Positions 17,555 through 27,034 of a stretch of DNA of 64,000 nt are shown piece by piece; the first letter of the stretch is position 1, and the number at the start of each line of letters is the position of its first letter. Under the pieces are notes generated by a model. That model ran no database searches. It was not told the origin of the DNA and saw only the letters and a list, made by a program, of their open reading frames with translations. Source of the stretch: Winogradskyella marina (GTDB lineage Bacteria > Bacteroidota > Bacteroidia > Flavobacteriales > Flavobacteriaceae). The stretch is from positions 1-64,000 of the forward strand of contig NZ_JADOET010000003.1 of the NCBI RefSeq assembly GCF_015645385.1, read 5' to 3'. The translations under genes and the position numbers were made by a program.

Positions 17555-20500
17555 ATGAAAAAAATATTTGAAAAGCTTCTATCCTATTTTATTCTAGCTA
17601 TAATTTTATATTTTATCCTAAGCCTTATACATTTATCATGGTATATTGCTAATCCCGAGGGATTCTTTGGTTTTACTTATTTTATTGAGGTTGTTCGAGC
17701 GGTACTCTCCATACTTTTAGTTCTATTAATTCTTGTTTTTGGTGGATGGGCTCTAATCGCTTCTTTACTATCCTTAATAAAGAGAAAATCTTCAATTAAA
17801 GATTTATTAAAACTTATTGGAATTATTGGGCTCTTGGTTGTCATCATTATTTTCAATAGTGTTTGGGCTGGAGGTCTTTCATATATATTTACTTCCGAAC
17901 TATCAGAAAAGTACAGTTTGATTAATAAAACTGAAGAATATTTGTATGATGGTGAAATTGAGAAAGCATTAAAACTAGCTTCTAAGTCTTACGAAAAAGA
18001 ACAAGATAGAAATATAGGGTGGTTCTTTATATTGACTAAACTTTATAGTAAAACAAACTACGATAAAAAGGAGAAATTACTATCTAGATACTCTTCAACT
18101 TTAAACTATGGCTACTGCTTAAAAGGTATTGTTTCAAACAGCGACACAGGCGAAGGTAAATTTAAGGAAGCTATTACAATAGCAAATTCAAATTTATTAA
18201 ATGAGGAACGAAATGAGTTACTTATATTTCCTTTATTATCACTGTCAGAAATTAATTTAAGTTCTGAAAGATTTAAAGCAGCTGATGAGTATTTTAAAAA
18301 ATTATCAAGCTTACAAAAACAATCACAACCTGAAGATGCATATTATCTAATTAACACATATATGTTGTTTTCCGCAAAGGCTTCTGCAATTGGTGATTTC
18401 ACAAAATCAATAAAACTTCAAAACGAGGCCCTCAACATATACGAAGAAAGCGATTTAAGTAAAACATCTAAGAATTATTTATCCTTACTACTTGCTGTTA
18501 GTCTTGGAGAACTATATAATGAAAACTTCACGAATGCCGCGAATCTATTAATCAAATCTCAGCCAATTGCGGAAGATAAAGATGATACATCTGCATACTT
18601 AGACTACTTATCAATTAAAGGTAATTATTGCTTTCTTTCTGCTATTAATGGGAAAGGTGATGAACGACTTTTAGAAAAGAGCTTTTGGAAAAAAATTACT
18701 AACTCATCAAGTGAGAAATTAAGCTTAAAGAATAAACTACTTAACCAAGCAGAGGATTGTTTTAACGAATTGGTTGAAAAATCTAAAGATTTATCAGGTC
18801 GTCATAGTGGTATTCATGTTAATGCACTAATAACCCTCGCGAACTATTACTATTTAACCTCTCAATTTGTTAAAGCAAAATCAAATTTTGACATAGCATT
18901 ATCAATGCTAGAAAATTCAAAAAAAGAAAATGAGGACTTTTATTACCAAATCTACTTGAAAAGTCTATTAAATGAACGACAGCTAACTGATGTTAATATT
19001 AATAAACTGAATAAAATCGAAAGTTTACTTTTTGAGAAATTAAATACAAACTACGCAGTTCTTACAGAGGAAGAAAAAGAAACATATACAATCAGCCTGC
19101 AAAAGTATCTCAATTTAGTAAATGATTTTTATGTTAAAGAAGATTCTGAAGTATCAAGAAAGCGTTTATATAACAATATTACTTCTATTAAGAGTATGGC
19201 TTTATCATCAAATATAGCTATAAGAAGTTATATTAAAGATGCAGAAGATTCCATTAAATCTTCTTATAATCAAATTTTAAATCAAAAAAAACAATTTAAA
19301 ATGAAGTCATTCGGTTTTGAAAATTTACAAGAATCGGAAGAACTTAAAGTTAAAGAAAAAACATTACTTGAAAATATCTACAATGATCCAAAATTTAAAT
19401 CTCATAAGCCTAAAAGTATTGACTGGAAAAATATCAAGAATGCATTAAAGCCAGGTGAGGTTGCTATTGAGTTTATTAATCTACCTCAAAACCATAATAA
19501 AAAACCGAACTCTGAATATTATGCCCTTTTGATTGGTTTAAATTATTCTTCACCTAAACTAATTAAGCTGTTTAATGAAAACGACTTGAAAGGTTTATTA
19601 AATACGAACGGAAATACACAAACGAGAGTGAACAGTATTTACAACTTGAATCATAAAAAACTATATAGTTTGGTCTTCTCTCCCATTGAGAATTTTCTGG
19701 AAGATAATTCTGTAATTTATATTTCAAAAAGTGGCCTTCTTCATAATATTTCGTTTTCAGCTTTGACTAAAGATAAATTATGGGATATAAGAATTTTACA
19801 AAACACAAACCATATAACTGAACGAGATGAACTAAATACTTCTAACAAAGCAGTACTTTTTGGTGGTATAGATTATAATATAGAATCAGATAGTATAAAA
19901 GAAAGAACAGGTAATCTTTTGAATAATAAATACAAGAGCCTAAATTATACCCTATCGGAGGTCAACAATATAGCTTCACTTTTCATGAAGGATACTAATA
20001 AAACTTCAATAACATATACAAAAACTATGGCTTCAGAAACTTCATTCCGAAAGTTATCTGGCTCAGAAACAGATATAATTCACTTAGCAACACATGGTTA
20101 CTACAATGGCAATAATAAATTCAATTCATTTATATACAGTAATATTAATAATGGACAGTTTGAATCAAGCCCATTGTTGAGAAGCGGAATTCTCTTGGCT
20201 GGTGCTAATAATTCAAGTTACAGTAATACTAACAATGATGGTATTATGACTTCATTAGAAATATCCGAAATGGATTTCTCAAAAGTAGACTTGGTCGTCC
20301 TATCTGCATGTGAGACAGGTTTAGGAGATGTTCTCGGAAGCGAAGGTGTCTTTGGACTTCAAAGAGCATTTAAATTAGCAGGTGCAAAATCTTTAATTGT
20401 TAGTTTATGGCAAGTACCCGATGAACAAACTTCTGAACTAATGCTCAAGTTCTATGCATATTATTTAAATGGAAATTCTAAGACTCAAGCTTTAAGGAAT

Positions 20501-20569
20501 GCTCAAAATGATATTAAAATGAACTATCCAAATCCTTACTTTTGGGCTGGTTTTGAACTGATAGAGTAA
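17555..20569 (+). CDS. membrane-anchored TPR-CHAT protease
   Basis: A 1004-aa protein. It has three predicted membrane helices near the N-terminus (about 9-31, 45-70, 84-103), then long TPR-like helical repeats (about 125-560), a linker, and a C-terminal CHAT (caspase HetF-associated with TPRs) domain at about 640-1004. The clan CD dyad is intact: His847 in HLATHG and Cys919 in LSACETG, with the family's AGAKSLIVSLWQVPD and PYFWAGFELIE ends. So it should be an active cysteine peptidase. It is the third gene of the sigma / anti-sigma-like / CHAT triad. Substrate and trigger are unknown; no CRISPR or cas gene is in the window. Confidence 0.88.
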   Translation: MKKIFEKLLSYFILAIILYFILSLIHLSWYIANPEGFFGFTYFIEVVRAVLSILLVLLILVFGGWALIASLLSLIKRKSSIKDLLKLIGIIGLLVVIIIFNSVWAGGLSYIFTSELSEKYSLINKTEEYLYDGEIEKALKLASKSYEKEQDRNIGWFFILTKLYSKTNYDKKEKLLSRYSSTLNYGYCLKGIVSNSDTGEGKFKEAITIANSNLLNEERNELLIFPLLSLSEINLSSERFKAADEYFKKLSSLQKQSQPEDAYYLINTYMLFSAKASAIGDFTKSIKLQNEALNIYEESDLSKTSKNYLSLLLAVSLGELYNENFTNAANLLIKSQPIAEDKDDTSAYLDYLSIKGNYCFLSAINGKGDERLLEKSFWKKITNSSSEKLSLKNKLLNQAEDCFNELVEKSKDLSGRHSGIHVNALITLANYYYLTSQFVKAKSNFDIALSMLENSKKENEDFYYQIYLKSLLNERQLTDVNINKLNKIESLLFEKLNTNYAVLTEEEKETYTISLQKYLNLVNDFYVKEDSEVSRKRLYNNITSIKSMALSSNIAIRSYIKDAEDSIKSSYNQILNQKKQFKMKSFGFENLQESEELKVKEKTLLENIYNDPKFKSHKPKSIDWKNIKNALKPGEVAIEFINLPQNHNKKPNSEYYALLIGLNYSSPKLIKLFNENDLKGLLNTNGNTQTRVNSIYNLNHKKLYSLVFSPIENFLEDNSVIYISKSGLLHNISFSALTKDKLWDIRILQNTNHITERDELNTSNKAVLFGGIDYNIESDSIKERTGNLLNNKYKSLNYTLSEVNNIASLFMKDTNKTSITYTKTMASETSFRKLSGSETDIIHLATHGYYNGNNKFNSFIYSNINNGQFESSPLLRSGILLAGANNSSYSNTNNDGIMTSLEISEMDFSKVDLVVLSACETGLGDVLGSEGVFGLQRAFKLAGAKSLIVSLWQVPDEQTSELMLKFYAYYLNGNSKTQALRNAQNDIKMNYPNPYFWAGFELIE

Positions 20570-20575
20570 ACCATT

Positions 20576-20968
20576 TTAGGCTGCAAAGTCAAATTGTTTT
20601 GCTAGATTTTTTTGTTTTTTCTTAATGTGTTTAAATGGATTTTTTGATCTATAACATGTTAATATTATATTGGAGTTTCCAGATACTACAACAATCAGGT
20701 TTAAATTACCCTTTCCTAACTTTTTTCTAATTATATCAGGCACTTTATCACCTAGCACATAAAATATTAAACCTTGTTTAAAAAAAGCTATTCCATACTC
20801 TATGGTTAATGCAATGCATGTGTTATTTATATTTCTTTTATTAGCCCTTTTAAAAGAGTGTCGGGAGTGAATAAAAGTCAAGTTTTCAGATATATTCAAA
20901 TCCTCATCTCGAACTTCCCAAGTTAATGTTGTTTTTTCAATTCCGTTAAAATTAGTTTGTGATTTCAT
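20576..20968 (-). CDS. small DUF4258-like protein
   Basis: A 130-aa protein. The core FIHSRHSFKRANKRNI followed by an ALTIEYG strand, and a C-terminal NLIVVVSGNSNIILTCYR stretch, resemble the DUF4258 / RelE-fold type of small proteins (an RH-x3-R-x2-R helix followed by beta strands and a closing TCYR). Such proteins are often toxins or accessory RNases, but no antitoxin gene is adjacent. It ends 6 bp from the CHAT gene, convergent. Family assignment is tentative. Confidence 0.55.
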   Translation of the reverse strand: MKSQTNFNGIEKTTLTWEVRDEDLNISENLTFIHSRHSFKRANKRNINNTCIALTIEYGIAFFKQGLIFYVLGDKVPDIIRKKLGKGNLNLIVVVSGNSNIILTCYRSKNPFKHIKKKQKNLAKQFDFAA

Positions 20969-21221
20969 AATATTAATTTCTAATGTTTTATAGTTAATAT
21001 CATTTACACCAATAGGTAACCCATATTTTTAAAAATTTAATTTATTTTAAATTAAATTTACTAACCAGATTACATCTATAAAACTCAATAACCAGAATTC
21101 ATATCGACGATAGATTTAAAAGGATCAACGTATTAAGCTTATTAATTCTAAAAACTAATATCAATCTAAAGAGTTTATAGTTTTTATTAGTAGCTTTATA
21201 TTTATTCAACATATCGTGCAC

Positions 21222-21638
21222 ATGATCGTCATCAACGACATACTCAAACTAGAAGATTTTAAGCACAAAAAAAATCTCGACGAAATTAACTTATTGTGGC
21301 GTGCCATTATGACCATGGATATTATTGAAATTTATGTTCTGTTACCTGAAAATTTAAATTACTTCGGTTTAACTAAAACAGAATTTGTCAAACAACTAGA
21401 TAATAAATTCAAAAAACACCGCTTCCTTGAAGACGAAGCTTTTTATTTAACAATAAATAAGTGCTTTAAATGCCATAAAGATGAAATGATATGCGAATTT
21501 GTAGGCTTAGAATCTGCAATAGGGCTTAGTCTCTATTTTGAAATTAAAAACTCAAAACTAGCAGGACTTCAATTTTGTGATGCTTATGGTAAAATTGAAG
21601 ATTTAGATGCGCATTATGATTGGGGCTTACCTTCCTAA
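21222..21638 (+). CDS. hypothetical protein, paralogue of the convergent neighbour
   Basis: A 138-aa soluble protein; I use the ATG at 21222 over the GTG two codons earlier. Unknown family. It contains CFKCHKDEMIC (a possible metal or redox Cys cluster) followed by a beta-rich segment LSLYFEIKNSKLAGLQFC. The layout matches the minus-strand protein at 21641-22030: MD near residue 30, then KT-F, then Cys-x2-Cys, a strand with V-G/S-G, and a final strand ending in Cys. The two genes converge with 2 bp between stops. Confidence 0.7.
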   Translation: MIVINDILKLEDFKHKKNLDEINLLWRAIMTMDIIEIYVLLPENLNYFGLTKTEFVKQLDNKFKKHRFLEDEAFYLTINKCFKCHKDEMICEFVGLESAIGLSLYFEIKNSKLAGLQFCDAYGKIEDLDAHYDWGLPS

Positions 21639-21640
21639 TT

Positions 21641-22030
21641 CTAAAAAGGCATTGATCCTATAAAATCGGATTGTTCCGTACATCTGTAAATATCAACAAT
21701 TTCGTCATCTATAAATTTGACATAAATAGCATATTTTAAGTTTGATATCGCTCCAGAAAGCACAAATACAGGTTCACTACACAAGCAAGCTGTGCATATC
21801 TCAGTTGATAATTCTAAATATTCATCGCCTTTATTTTGAAACTTAGCAAATATGTTTTTTTGCCTGTAAATGAATGCGGTTTTATTCATGTCTTCATAAT
21901 AAGCATCATTATCTAACAAATCACTTAATTGATGGTAATCCATATTTTGAAATGCTTCTAAAACCTTTAAGAGAAATGATTTTACGTCTTCTTTTTTGGC
22001 TATTTTATTTACTAACTCTTGTGTTTTCAT
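21641..22030 (-). CDS. hypothetical protein, paralogue of the convergent neighbour
   Basis: A 129-aa soluble protein of unknown family. Central ICTACLCSEPVFVLSGAI and the following YAIYVKFIDDEIVDIYRC align by eye with the Cys cluster and strand of the protein at 21222-21638, and NMDYHQLSDLL and NKTAF align with its TMDIIEIYVLL and TKTEF. The shape resembles small alpha/beta proteins of the SnoaL/NTF2 size class, which is only a guess. It is the last protein gene left of the tRNA fragment, thus at the edge of the putative island. Confidence 0.7.
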   Translation of the reverse strand: MKTQELVNKIAKKEDVKSFLLKVLEAFQNMDYHQLSDLLDNDAYYEDMNKTAFIYRQKNIFAKFQNKGDEYLELSTEICTACLCSEPVFVLSGAISNLKYAIYVKFIDDEIVDIYRCTEQSDFIGSMPF

Positions 22031-22331
22031 GACATATTGAATTTCTTTAAAATTAATTAAAAAACTTCTTCGATAAAGTTTAAGTAATAAAAAAATGATA
22101 TTATAATTATATTATTATTCTTTAATCCATTTAAATATTTATTGTTTTTTCATTCTTAATATTCAACAATAAAAATTCCAATAATTTATATATTTTTGAT
22201 TGAACATTATTTTTTAACTAAAAGTGAACACTAAACTAAACACGGTTTGGAACACGCTAAAGAACACGTTCATTTTTTTTAAACAATTGATAGTAAGTGA
22301 TTTAAAAACCACAAAAAGCTTCAAATTAAAA

Positions 22332-22373
22332 TTCCTACCCCAGAGGTCACGAGTTCAAATCTCGTTCTCATTA
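22332..22373 (+). pseudogene. 3' half of a tRNA gene, probable att site; likely tRNA-Arg(CCT)
   Basis: From the 3' end: discriminator A at 22373, acceptor strand TCTCATT (22366-22372), T-arm ACGAG-TTCAAAT-CTCGT (22349-22365), 5-nt variable loop AGGTC, anticodon stem strand CCCAG, and a loop that reads TTCCTAC, giving anticodon CCT. The 5' half is absent; the preceding bases do not pair with the stem. It is followed at once by a terminator, as a real tRNA gene would be. This is the pattern left at one end of an element integrated into a tRNA gene. Up to about 300 bp on its left (22031-22331) hold no gene. Confidence 0.7.
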
Positions 22374-22377
22374 CAAC

Positions 22378-22414
22378 AGAAAAAGTCCTGCGCGATAGTG
22401 CCGGACTTTTTTTT
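22378..22414 (+). terminator. intrinsic terminator behind the tRNA fragment
   Basis: AAAAAGTCC pairs with GGACTTTTT around a GC-rich loop and runs into T8. Presumably the original terminator of the disrupted tRNA gene. Confidence 0.75.
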
Positions 22415-22419
22415 ATGCG

Positions 22420-22447
22420 TTACGCTGAAGCTCACTTCGAAGCGTAA
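22420..22447. repeat. hairpin of unknown role
   Basis: TTACGCT (22420-22426) pairs with AGCGTAA (22441-22447), with an inner GAAG/CTTC stem around CTCA. It sits just past the terminator. It may be another small palindromic repeat. Confidence 0.55.
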
Positions 22448-22518
22448 AAGCATAAAAATAGAACAAAGTGTAATTTTTTCATAAGATTTAAATTTTAAAT
22501 ATAATATTATGTTATCAA

Positions 22519-23247
22519 TCAATCTTCTTCATCAAAAAAGAACTCATGAATTTTAATTAAATCACCACGACCCATTTGAACCAAATCTTTAGTCGCTTTT
22601 AAAAAGATCCCTAAAGAACGTTCATTATACAAGAGTTTCATATCTTCAGAATAATCAGTAACCACATACATATCACCTTCTAACTTATAAAAAGGAACGG
22701 CCAACTTGCTCTTTACTCTTACCCCTTTATTAACAACGCGGCCATCTCTTAATGTCTGCTCTAATACGGATTCATCTTTTTCACTCGATGAAACTTTCAC
22801 GTATGCAACCATCATATTCATCCATTCGGTGTCATCAATTAAATACCACGTAATTTTATCGAAATTAATACCACTTTGACTAATCCAACCCTGACTTGTA
22901 AAAGCTAATAACACTTGCTTTTTACCATCTAACACAAGATCTTCTTCCGGTGTAAACTCTTGGATGGTATAAGAAATCACAGATACAGAAGACATATCTT
23001 TCAACTTTTTACCATTAAAATCTAAAGTCTTCAAAGAGAAACTTTCTAATTCTGGGTGGTTAGAAAGCACATATTCTGTTGCTTTCAGTTCAGCGCGTTC
23101 TTCCATTTGTTTCACAGCAGCAATACCAGTTCCAATAGCCAACAAACCGCCAGCAATTCCTGCCGCAACAGCACCATCATTTTGGGCTTCAACTTTCAGA
23201 GGCAAGACAACTAGGCAAACGATAATAAAAAGTAATGATGTTTTCAT
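22519..23247 (-). CDS. secreted hypothetical protein
   Basis: A 242-aa protein with a signal peptide (MKTSLLFIIVCLVVLPLKVEAQ, cleavage near residue 21) and then a glycine/alanine-rich segment AGIAGGLLAIGTGIAAV (about 29-45) that may be a second membrane-inserting helix. The rest is mixed alpha/beta with no known domain. Expected in the periplasm or anchored to the envelope. First gene to the right of the tRNA fragment, and probably core. Confidence 0.75.
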   Translation of the reverse strand: MKTSLLFIIVCLVVLPLKVEAQNDGAVAAGIAGGLLAIGTGIAAVKQMEERAELKATEYVLSNHPELESFSLKTLDFNGKKLKDMSSVSVISYTIQEFTPEEDLVLDGKKQVLLAFTSQGWISQSGINFDKITWYLIDDTEWMNMMVAYVKVSSSEKDESVLEQTLRDGRVVNKGVRVKSKLAVPFYKLEGDMYVVTDYSEDMKLLYNERSLGIFLKATKDLVQMGRGDLIKIHEFFFDEED

Positions 23248-23419
23248 TTTTAAGAATAGATTTAATTAGTGTTAAGCGGCAAATTAGAACTTATCCACTA
23301 TATATCATTACGGAAATCCGTAACACACAAAACATCCTACCAAAAAACAAGCAAACACCAAACACCGAACAGCGAACAGCAAACAGTAAACCAACACCCA
23401 AACCCGCACAACATCAAAA

Positions 23420-25300
23420 CCAACAATGAGCAACAATCAAACTTAACCTAGCAATTCTAGGATGAAAATAAGAATGAAGTAAAGAACTCAAAACAGTTCG
23501 TAACACCCCTAAAGTCCCCTCTAGGGGACAATCCTACCATTGAGAACCCCATATCCACATCAACCTACTAGGTAAAAATGAACAAACCCTCAGAAACCAA
23601 AAGCCAACAAAATAGCAACACCCCTATTCCGACAAGGTCGGAACCAACGATTTTCAGAAATAATGAGCAACAAGCAAGCTTAACCTACTAAATCTAGGAT
23701 TGGACATAAGAGTAAAATAAAGTTCTCTATATATTAAAGCAATAGCGAATGGTACGCAGTAATTTCCTTATAAATCGTTTTGATCTTTTGGCTTGGTTTA
23801 TCCTGAGCGTAGACGAAGGGTTTTGTGTCAAGACAAATGCGATAGCATTCATGACTTCCTATAAAAACAAATAGAAACGACAGGAACTAAAATGAACGTT
23901 AATTTTTATATTGCAGTAAACAGAGCTTTTGTCGAGGCAACAACTCTCACAAATTAATTAACACCCCTAAGGTCCCCTCTAGGGGACACCCCAAGAATTC
24001 AACATTTTATTTACACAATAACCAAATAAAAACAAACGAACACCACCCCCAACCAAAAGCCCACAAAACAGCAACACCCACATTCCGACAGCGTCGGAAC
24101 CAACGATTTTCAGAAATAATGAGCAACAAATAAAATTAATTTACCAACTCTAGGATTGGAAATAAGAATAAAGTAAAGAATACCATACACCAAAGTAGTA
24201 GCGAATGGTGCTTGCAATTTCCTAATAAATCGTTTTGACTTTTTGGCTTGGTTTATCCTGAGCGTAGACGAAGGGTTTTGTGTCAAGACAAATGCGACAG
24301 CATTCATGACTTCCTATAAAAAACAAATAGAAACGACAGGAACTAAAATGAACGTAAAAAAAATAGACGTCTGTAGATAACTTCCTAACAATTCGTTTTG
24401 GCCCGATAACTATAGGGATTGCTTGATTTATCCTGAGCGTAGTCGAAGGGTTTTGTGTCAAGACAAATACAACAGAATTATCTCATACCAATTAAAAAAC
24501 ACCCCTAAGAGCTACGCTCGCTACTTTCAAAACAAAATGCATTTTGTTTCTCAGCAATCCTCAAGGGGACATCCATACCATTGAAAACCCCATATCCACG
24601 TCAACCTACTAGGTAAAAACGAACAAACCCTCAGAAACCAAAAGCTAACAAATGAGCAACACCCCTATTCCGACAACGTCGGAACCAACGATTTTCAGAA
24701 ATAATGAGCAACAAGCAAACTTAACCTACTAAATCTAGGATTGGAAATAAGAGTAAAATAAAGTATTCTATAGATTAAAGCAGTAGCGAATGGTACGCAG
24801 TAATTTCCTAACAAATCGTTTTGACTTTTTGGTTCGTTTTGTGTCAAGACAAAATGAACGTTAATTTTTATTTTGCAGTAAACAGAGCTTTTGCCGAGGC
24901 AACAACACTCACAAATTAATAAACACCCCTAAGGTCCCCTCTAGGGGACAATCCCACCATTGAAAACCCCATATCCATATCAACCTACTAGGTAAAAACG
25001 CCCCCCCAGAAACCAAAAGCCCACAAAACAGCAACACCCACATTCCGACAACGTCGGAACCAACGATTTTCAGAAATAATGAGCAACAAACAAGCTTAAC
25101 CTACTAAATCTAGGATTGGAAATAAACGCAGAGTAAAGAACTCAAAACATCAATGTATTAGCGAGTGGTGCTTTGGCAAATGCGATAGCATTCACGAATA
25201 CAATTAAAAACAATAGAAATCCATGAGTAATTTCCTAATAAATCGTTTTGACCTTTTGGTTCGTTTTGTGTCAAGACAAAATGAACGTTAAAAAAAAAAC
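23420..25300. repeat. array of about 0.4-0.5 kb imperfect repeats made of palindromes
   Basis: Four main units begin with AACACCCCTAA at 23502, 23960, 24498 and 24922, preceded by part of another unit from about 23420. Each unit carries in order a GTCCCCT/AGGGGAC hairpin, a TTCCGAC/GTCGGAA hairpin (23627, 24083, 24668, 25043; loops AAG, AGC, AAC, AAC), the phrase CAACGATTTTCAGAAATAAT, and most carry the element ATCCT-GAGCGTAGNCGA-AGGGT (23800-23821, 24255-24276, 24430-24451). Open frames here are short and repeat-derived. The flanks 23248-23419 and 25301-25557 hold no gene. Confidence 0.85.
24530..24549. repeat. perfect 20-bp palindrome
   Basis: AAACAAAATG followed by its exact complement, within an insertion of about 50 bp that interrupts the GTCCCC hairpin of the third array unit. 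Confidence 0.8.
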
Positions 25301-25557
25301 AGCATCCCCATATCATAACCATATCATCCCCGTGTCATAAGCGTGTCATAAGCGTGTTCGCTATAGTTTTTTCCTACAACCAAAACAACATAAAACCAAT
25401 TCACCAAAAAACAACCACTACATTTTTTTCAGAACCTTCAACAAAAAACAAAAATATTTACAATACCTTTCCACAAAGAAATCACAAGTAAAGAATCTCT
25501 GTAATAGCATAAGCCCGAACCCTTAAGTAACGACAAACAATACCCTTTCGGATTACA

Positions 25558-27000
25558 ATGAAATCAACAAAACAAAAAATCGGCATCGTATTAGGACCAT
25601 TATTATTTATCCTAATTAAACTTTACGTACATCCTGAAGGTCTAAACGACTCCGCAAACGCTATATTAGCCTCAACAGCATGGATTGCCGTATGGTGGAT
25701 TACCGAAGCCATACCAATTCCTGTGACAGCCTTATTACCGATTGTTATATTTCCACTATCTGGAGGCATCTCTATTGCCGAAACAACAGCAGCTTACGGT
25801 CATAAATACATTTTCTTATTTCTCGGTGGCTTTATACTAGCCATTGCCATTGAAAAATGGAACCTTCACAAACGGATTGCGCTTAACATCATTAAAGTGG
25901 TTGGCACCAACGTCAGCCGAATAATCTTAGGGTTTATGGTTGCAACAGCCCTATTATCCATGTGGATTTCAAACACCGCTACCGCAGTAATGATTTTACC
26001 CGTAGGAATCGCCATTGTATTACAACTTCAAGATAATCCAGCCACCAAAAAGAATGAAAATTTAATATTCGGAAAGGCCTTAATGCTAGCCATCGCCTAC
26101 AGCGCGTCTATTGGTGGAATTGCAACCCTAATTGGCACACCACCAAATCTTATATTGGCTGGAGTCGTAGAAAGCACCTATAACACCGAAATAACATTCG
26201 CACAATGGTTTATGTTTGGTTTCCCTATTAGTATTGTTTTATTAGTAATATGCTGGATTTACCTCACCCGTTTTGCTTTTAAATTTGAACAGAAAGAGTT
26301 TCCTGGAGGCATCAAAGAAATCGATAATCAACTCAAAGCTTTAGGGAAGATATCTTATGAAGAAAAAGCAGTCTTAATCATATTTTTAATAGCAGCAATA
26401 GCATGGATTAGTCGATCCTTCGTACTAACAAAATGGGTACCAGCCATAGACGATACTATAATTGCCATTATAGCATCATTAATTTTGTTTTTAATTCCGA
26501 ATCGCAACAATAATCAAGCACTATTAACCTGGTCCGATGCTGTAAAATTACCTTGGGGCATCTTATTATTATTTGGAGGCGGCATGGCATTAGCAAGCGG
26601 ATTTGAAACTACCGGATTGGCAGCATGGCTAGGAAATCAGCTAACATCCCTAATCGGAATATCCATTATTGTATTGCTATTTGTACTGATAGCTGCAGTT
26701 AACTTCTTAACCGAAATAACATCCAATACCGCCACAACAGCGATGCTTTTACCAGTATTAGTCGCTTTAGCAGCCGTACTAAATATTCATCCGTATATTT
26801 TATTGGTGAGTGCAACCTTAGCTGCGTCCTGTGCTTTTATGATGCCTGTGGCTACACCACCTAATGCGGTGGTTTTCGGTTCGGGTTATTTAAAAATTGA
26901 GGATATGGTAAAAAAAGGCATTTGGATGAATGTCATTTCAATAGTCCTAGTTACGTTCATTGTCTATTATATTTTACCATTAATTTGGAACCTACAATAG
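25558..27000 (+). CDS. DASS-family Na+/dicarboxylate (anion) symporter
   Basis: A 480-aa membrane protein of the SLC13/DASS type with about 11-12 hydrophobic segments. Both SNT motifs that build the sodium and carboxylate sites are present: SNTATAVMILP at 138-148 and SNTATTAMLLP at 389-399, plus IGTPPNLILAG and WITEAIPIPVTALLP. Likely imports dicarboxylates such as succinate or malate with Na+; sulfate is possible for relatives. It stands alone next to the repeat array. Confidence 0.9.
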   Translation: MKSTKQKIGIVLGPLLFILIKLYVHPEGLNDSANAILASTAWIAVWWITEAIPIPVTALLPIVIFPLSGGISIAETTAAYGHKYIFLFLGGFILAIAIEKWNLHKRIALNIIKVVGTNVSRIILGFMVATALLSMWISNTATAVMILPVGIAIVLQLQDNPATKKNENLIFGKALMLAIAYSASIGGIATLIGTPPNLILAGVVESTYNTEITFAQWFMFGFPISIVLLVICWIYLTRFAFKFEQKEFPGGIKEIDNQLKALGKISYEEKAVLIIFLIAAIAWISRSFVLTKWVPAIDDTIIAIIASLILFLIPNRNNNQALLTWSDAVKLPWGILLLFGGGMALASGFETTGLAAWLGNQLTSLIGISIIVLLFVLIAAVNFLTEITSNTATTAMLLPVLVALAAVLNIHPYILLVSATLAASCAFMMPVATPPNAVVFGSGYLKIEDMVKKGIWMNVISIVLVTFIVYYILPLIWNLQ

Positions 27001-27034
27001 AAAACTAATCAGCATTATAGCCTGTAATTAAACA

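Noticed and set aside
15767-20569. type III-E CRISPR (craspase) locus
   Set aside because: The CHAT-sigma pairing is similar, but no gRAMP, Cas1/2 or array is present in the window.
22332-22373. complete tRNA gene
   Set aside because: Only the 3' half is present; no 5' acceptor strand, D-arm or anticodon 5' stem is found before it.
22224-22484. 86-codon open frame across the tRNA fragment
   Set aside because: It runs through a tRNA remnant, a terminator and a hairpin, so it cannot be a real gene.
23269-24461. short open frames at 23235-23451, 24110-24307 and 24222-24461
   Set aside because: They lie inside the repeat array, have repeat-derived sequence such as translated QNPSTTLRINQA, and no coding signature.
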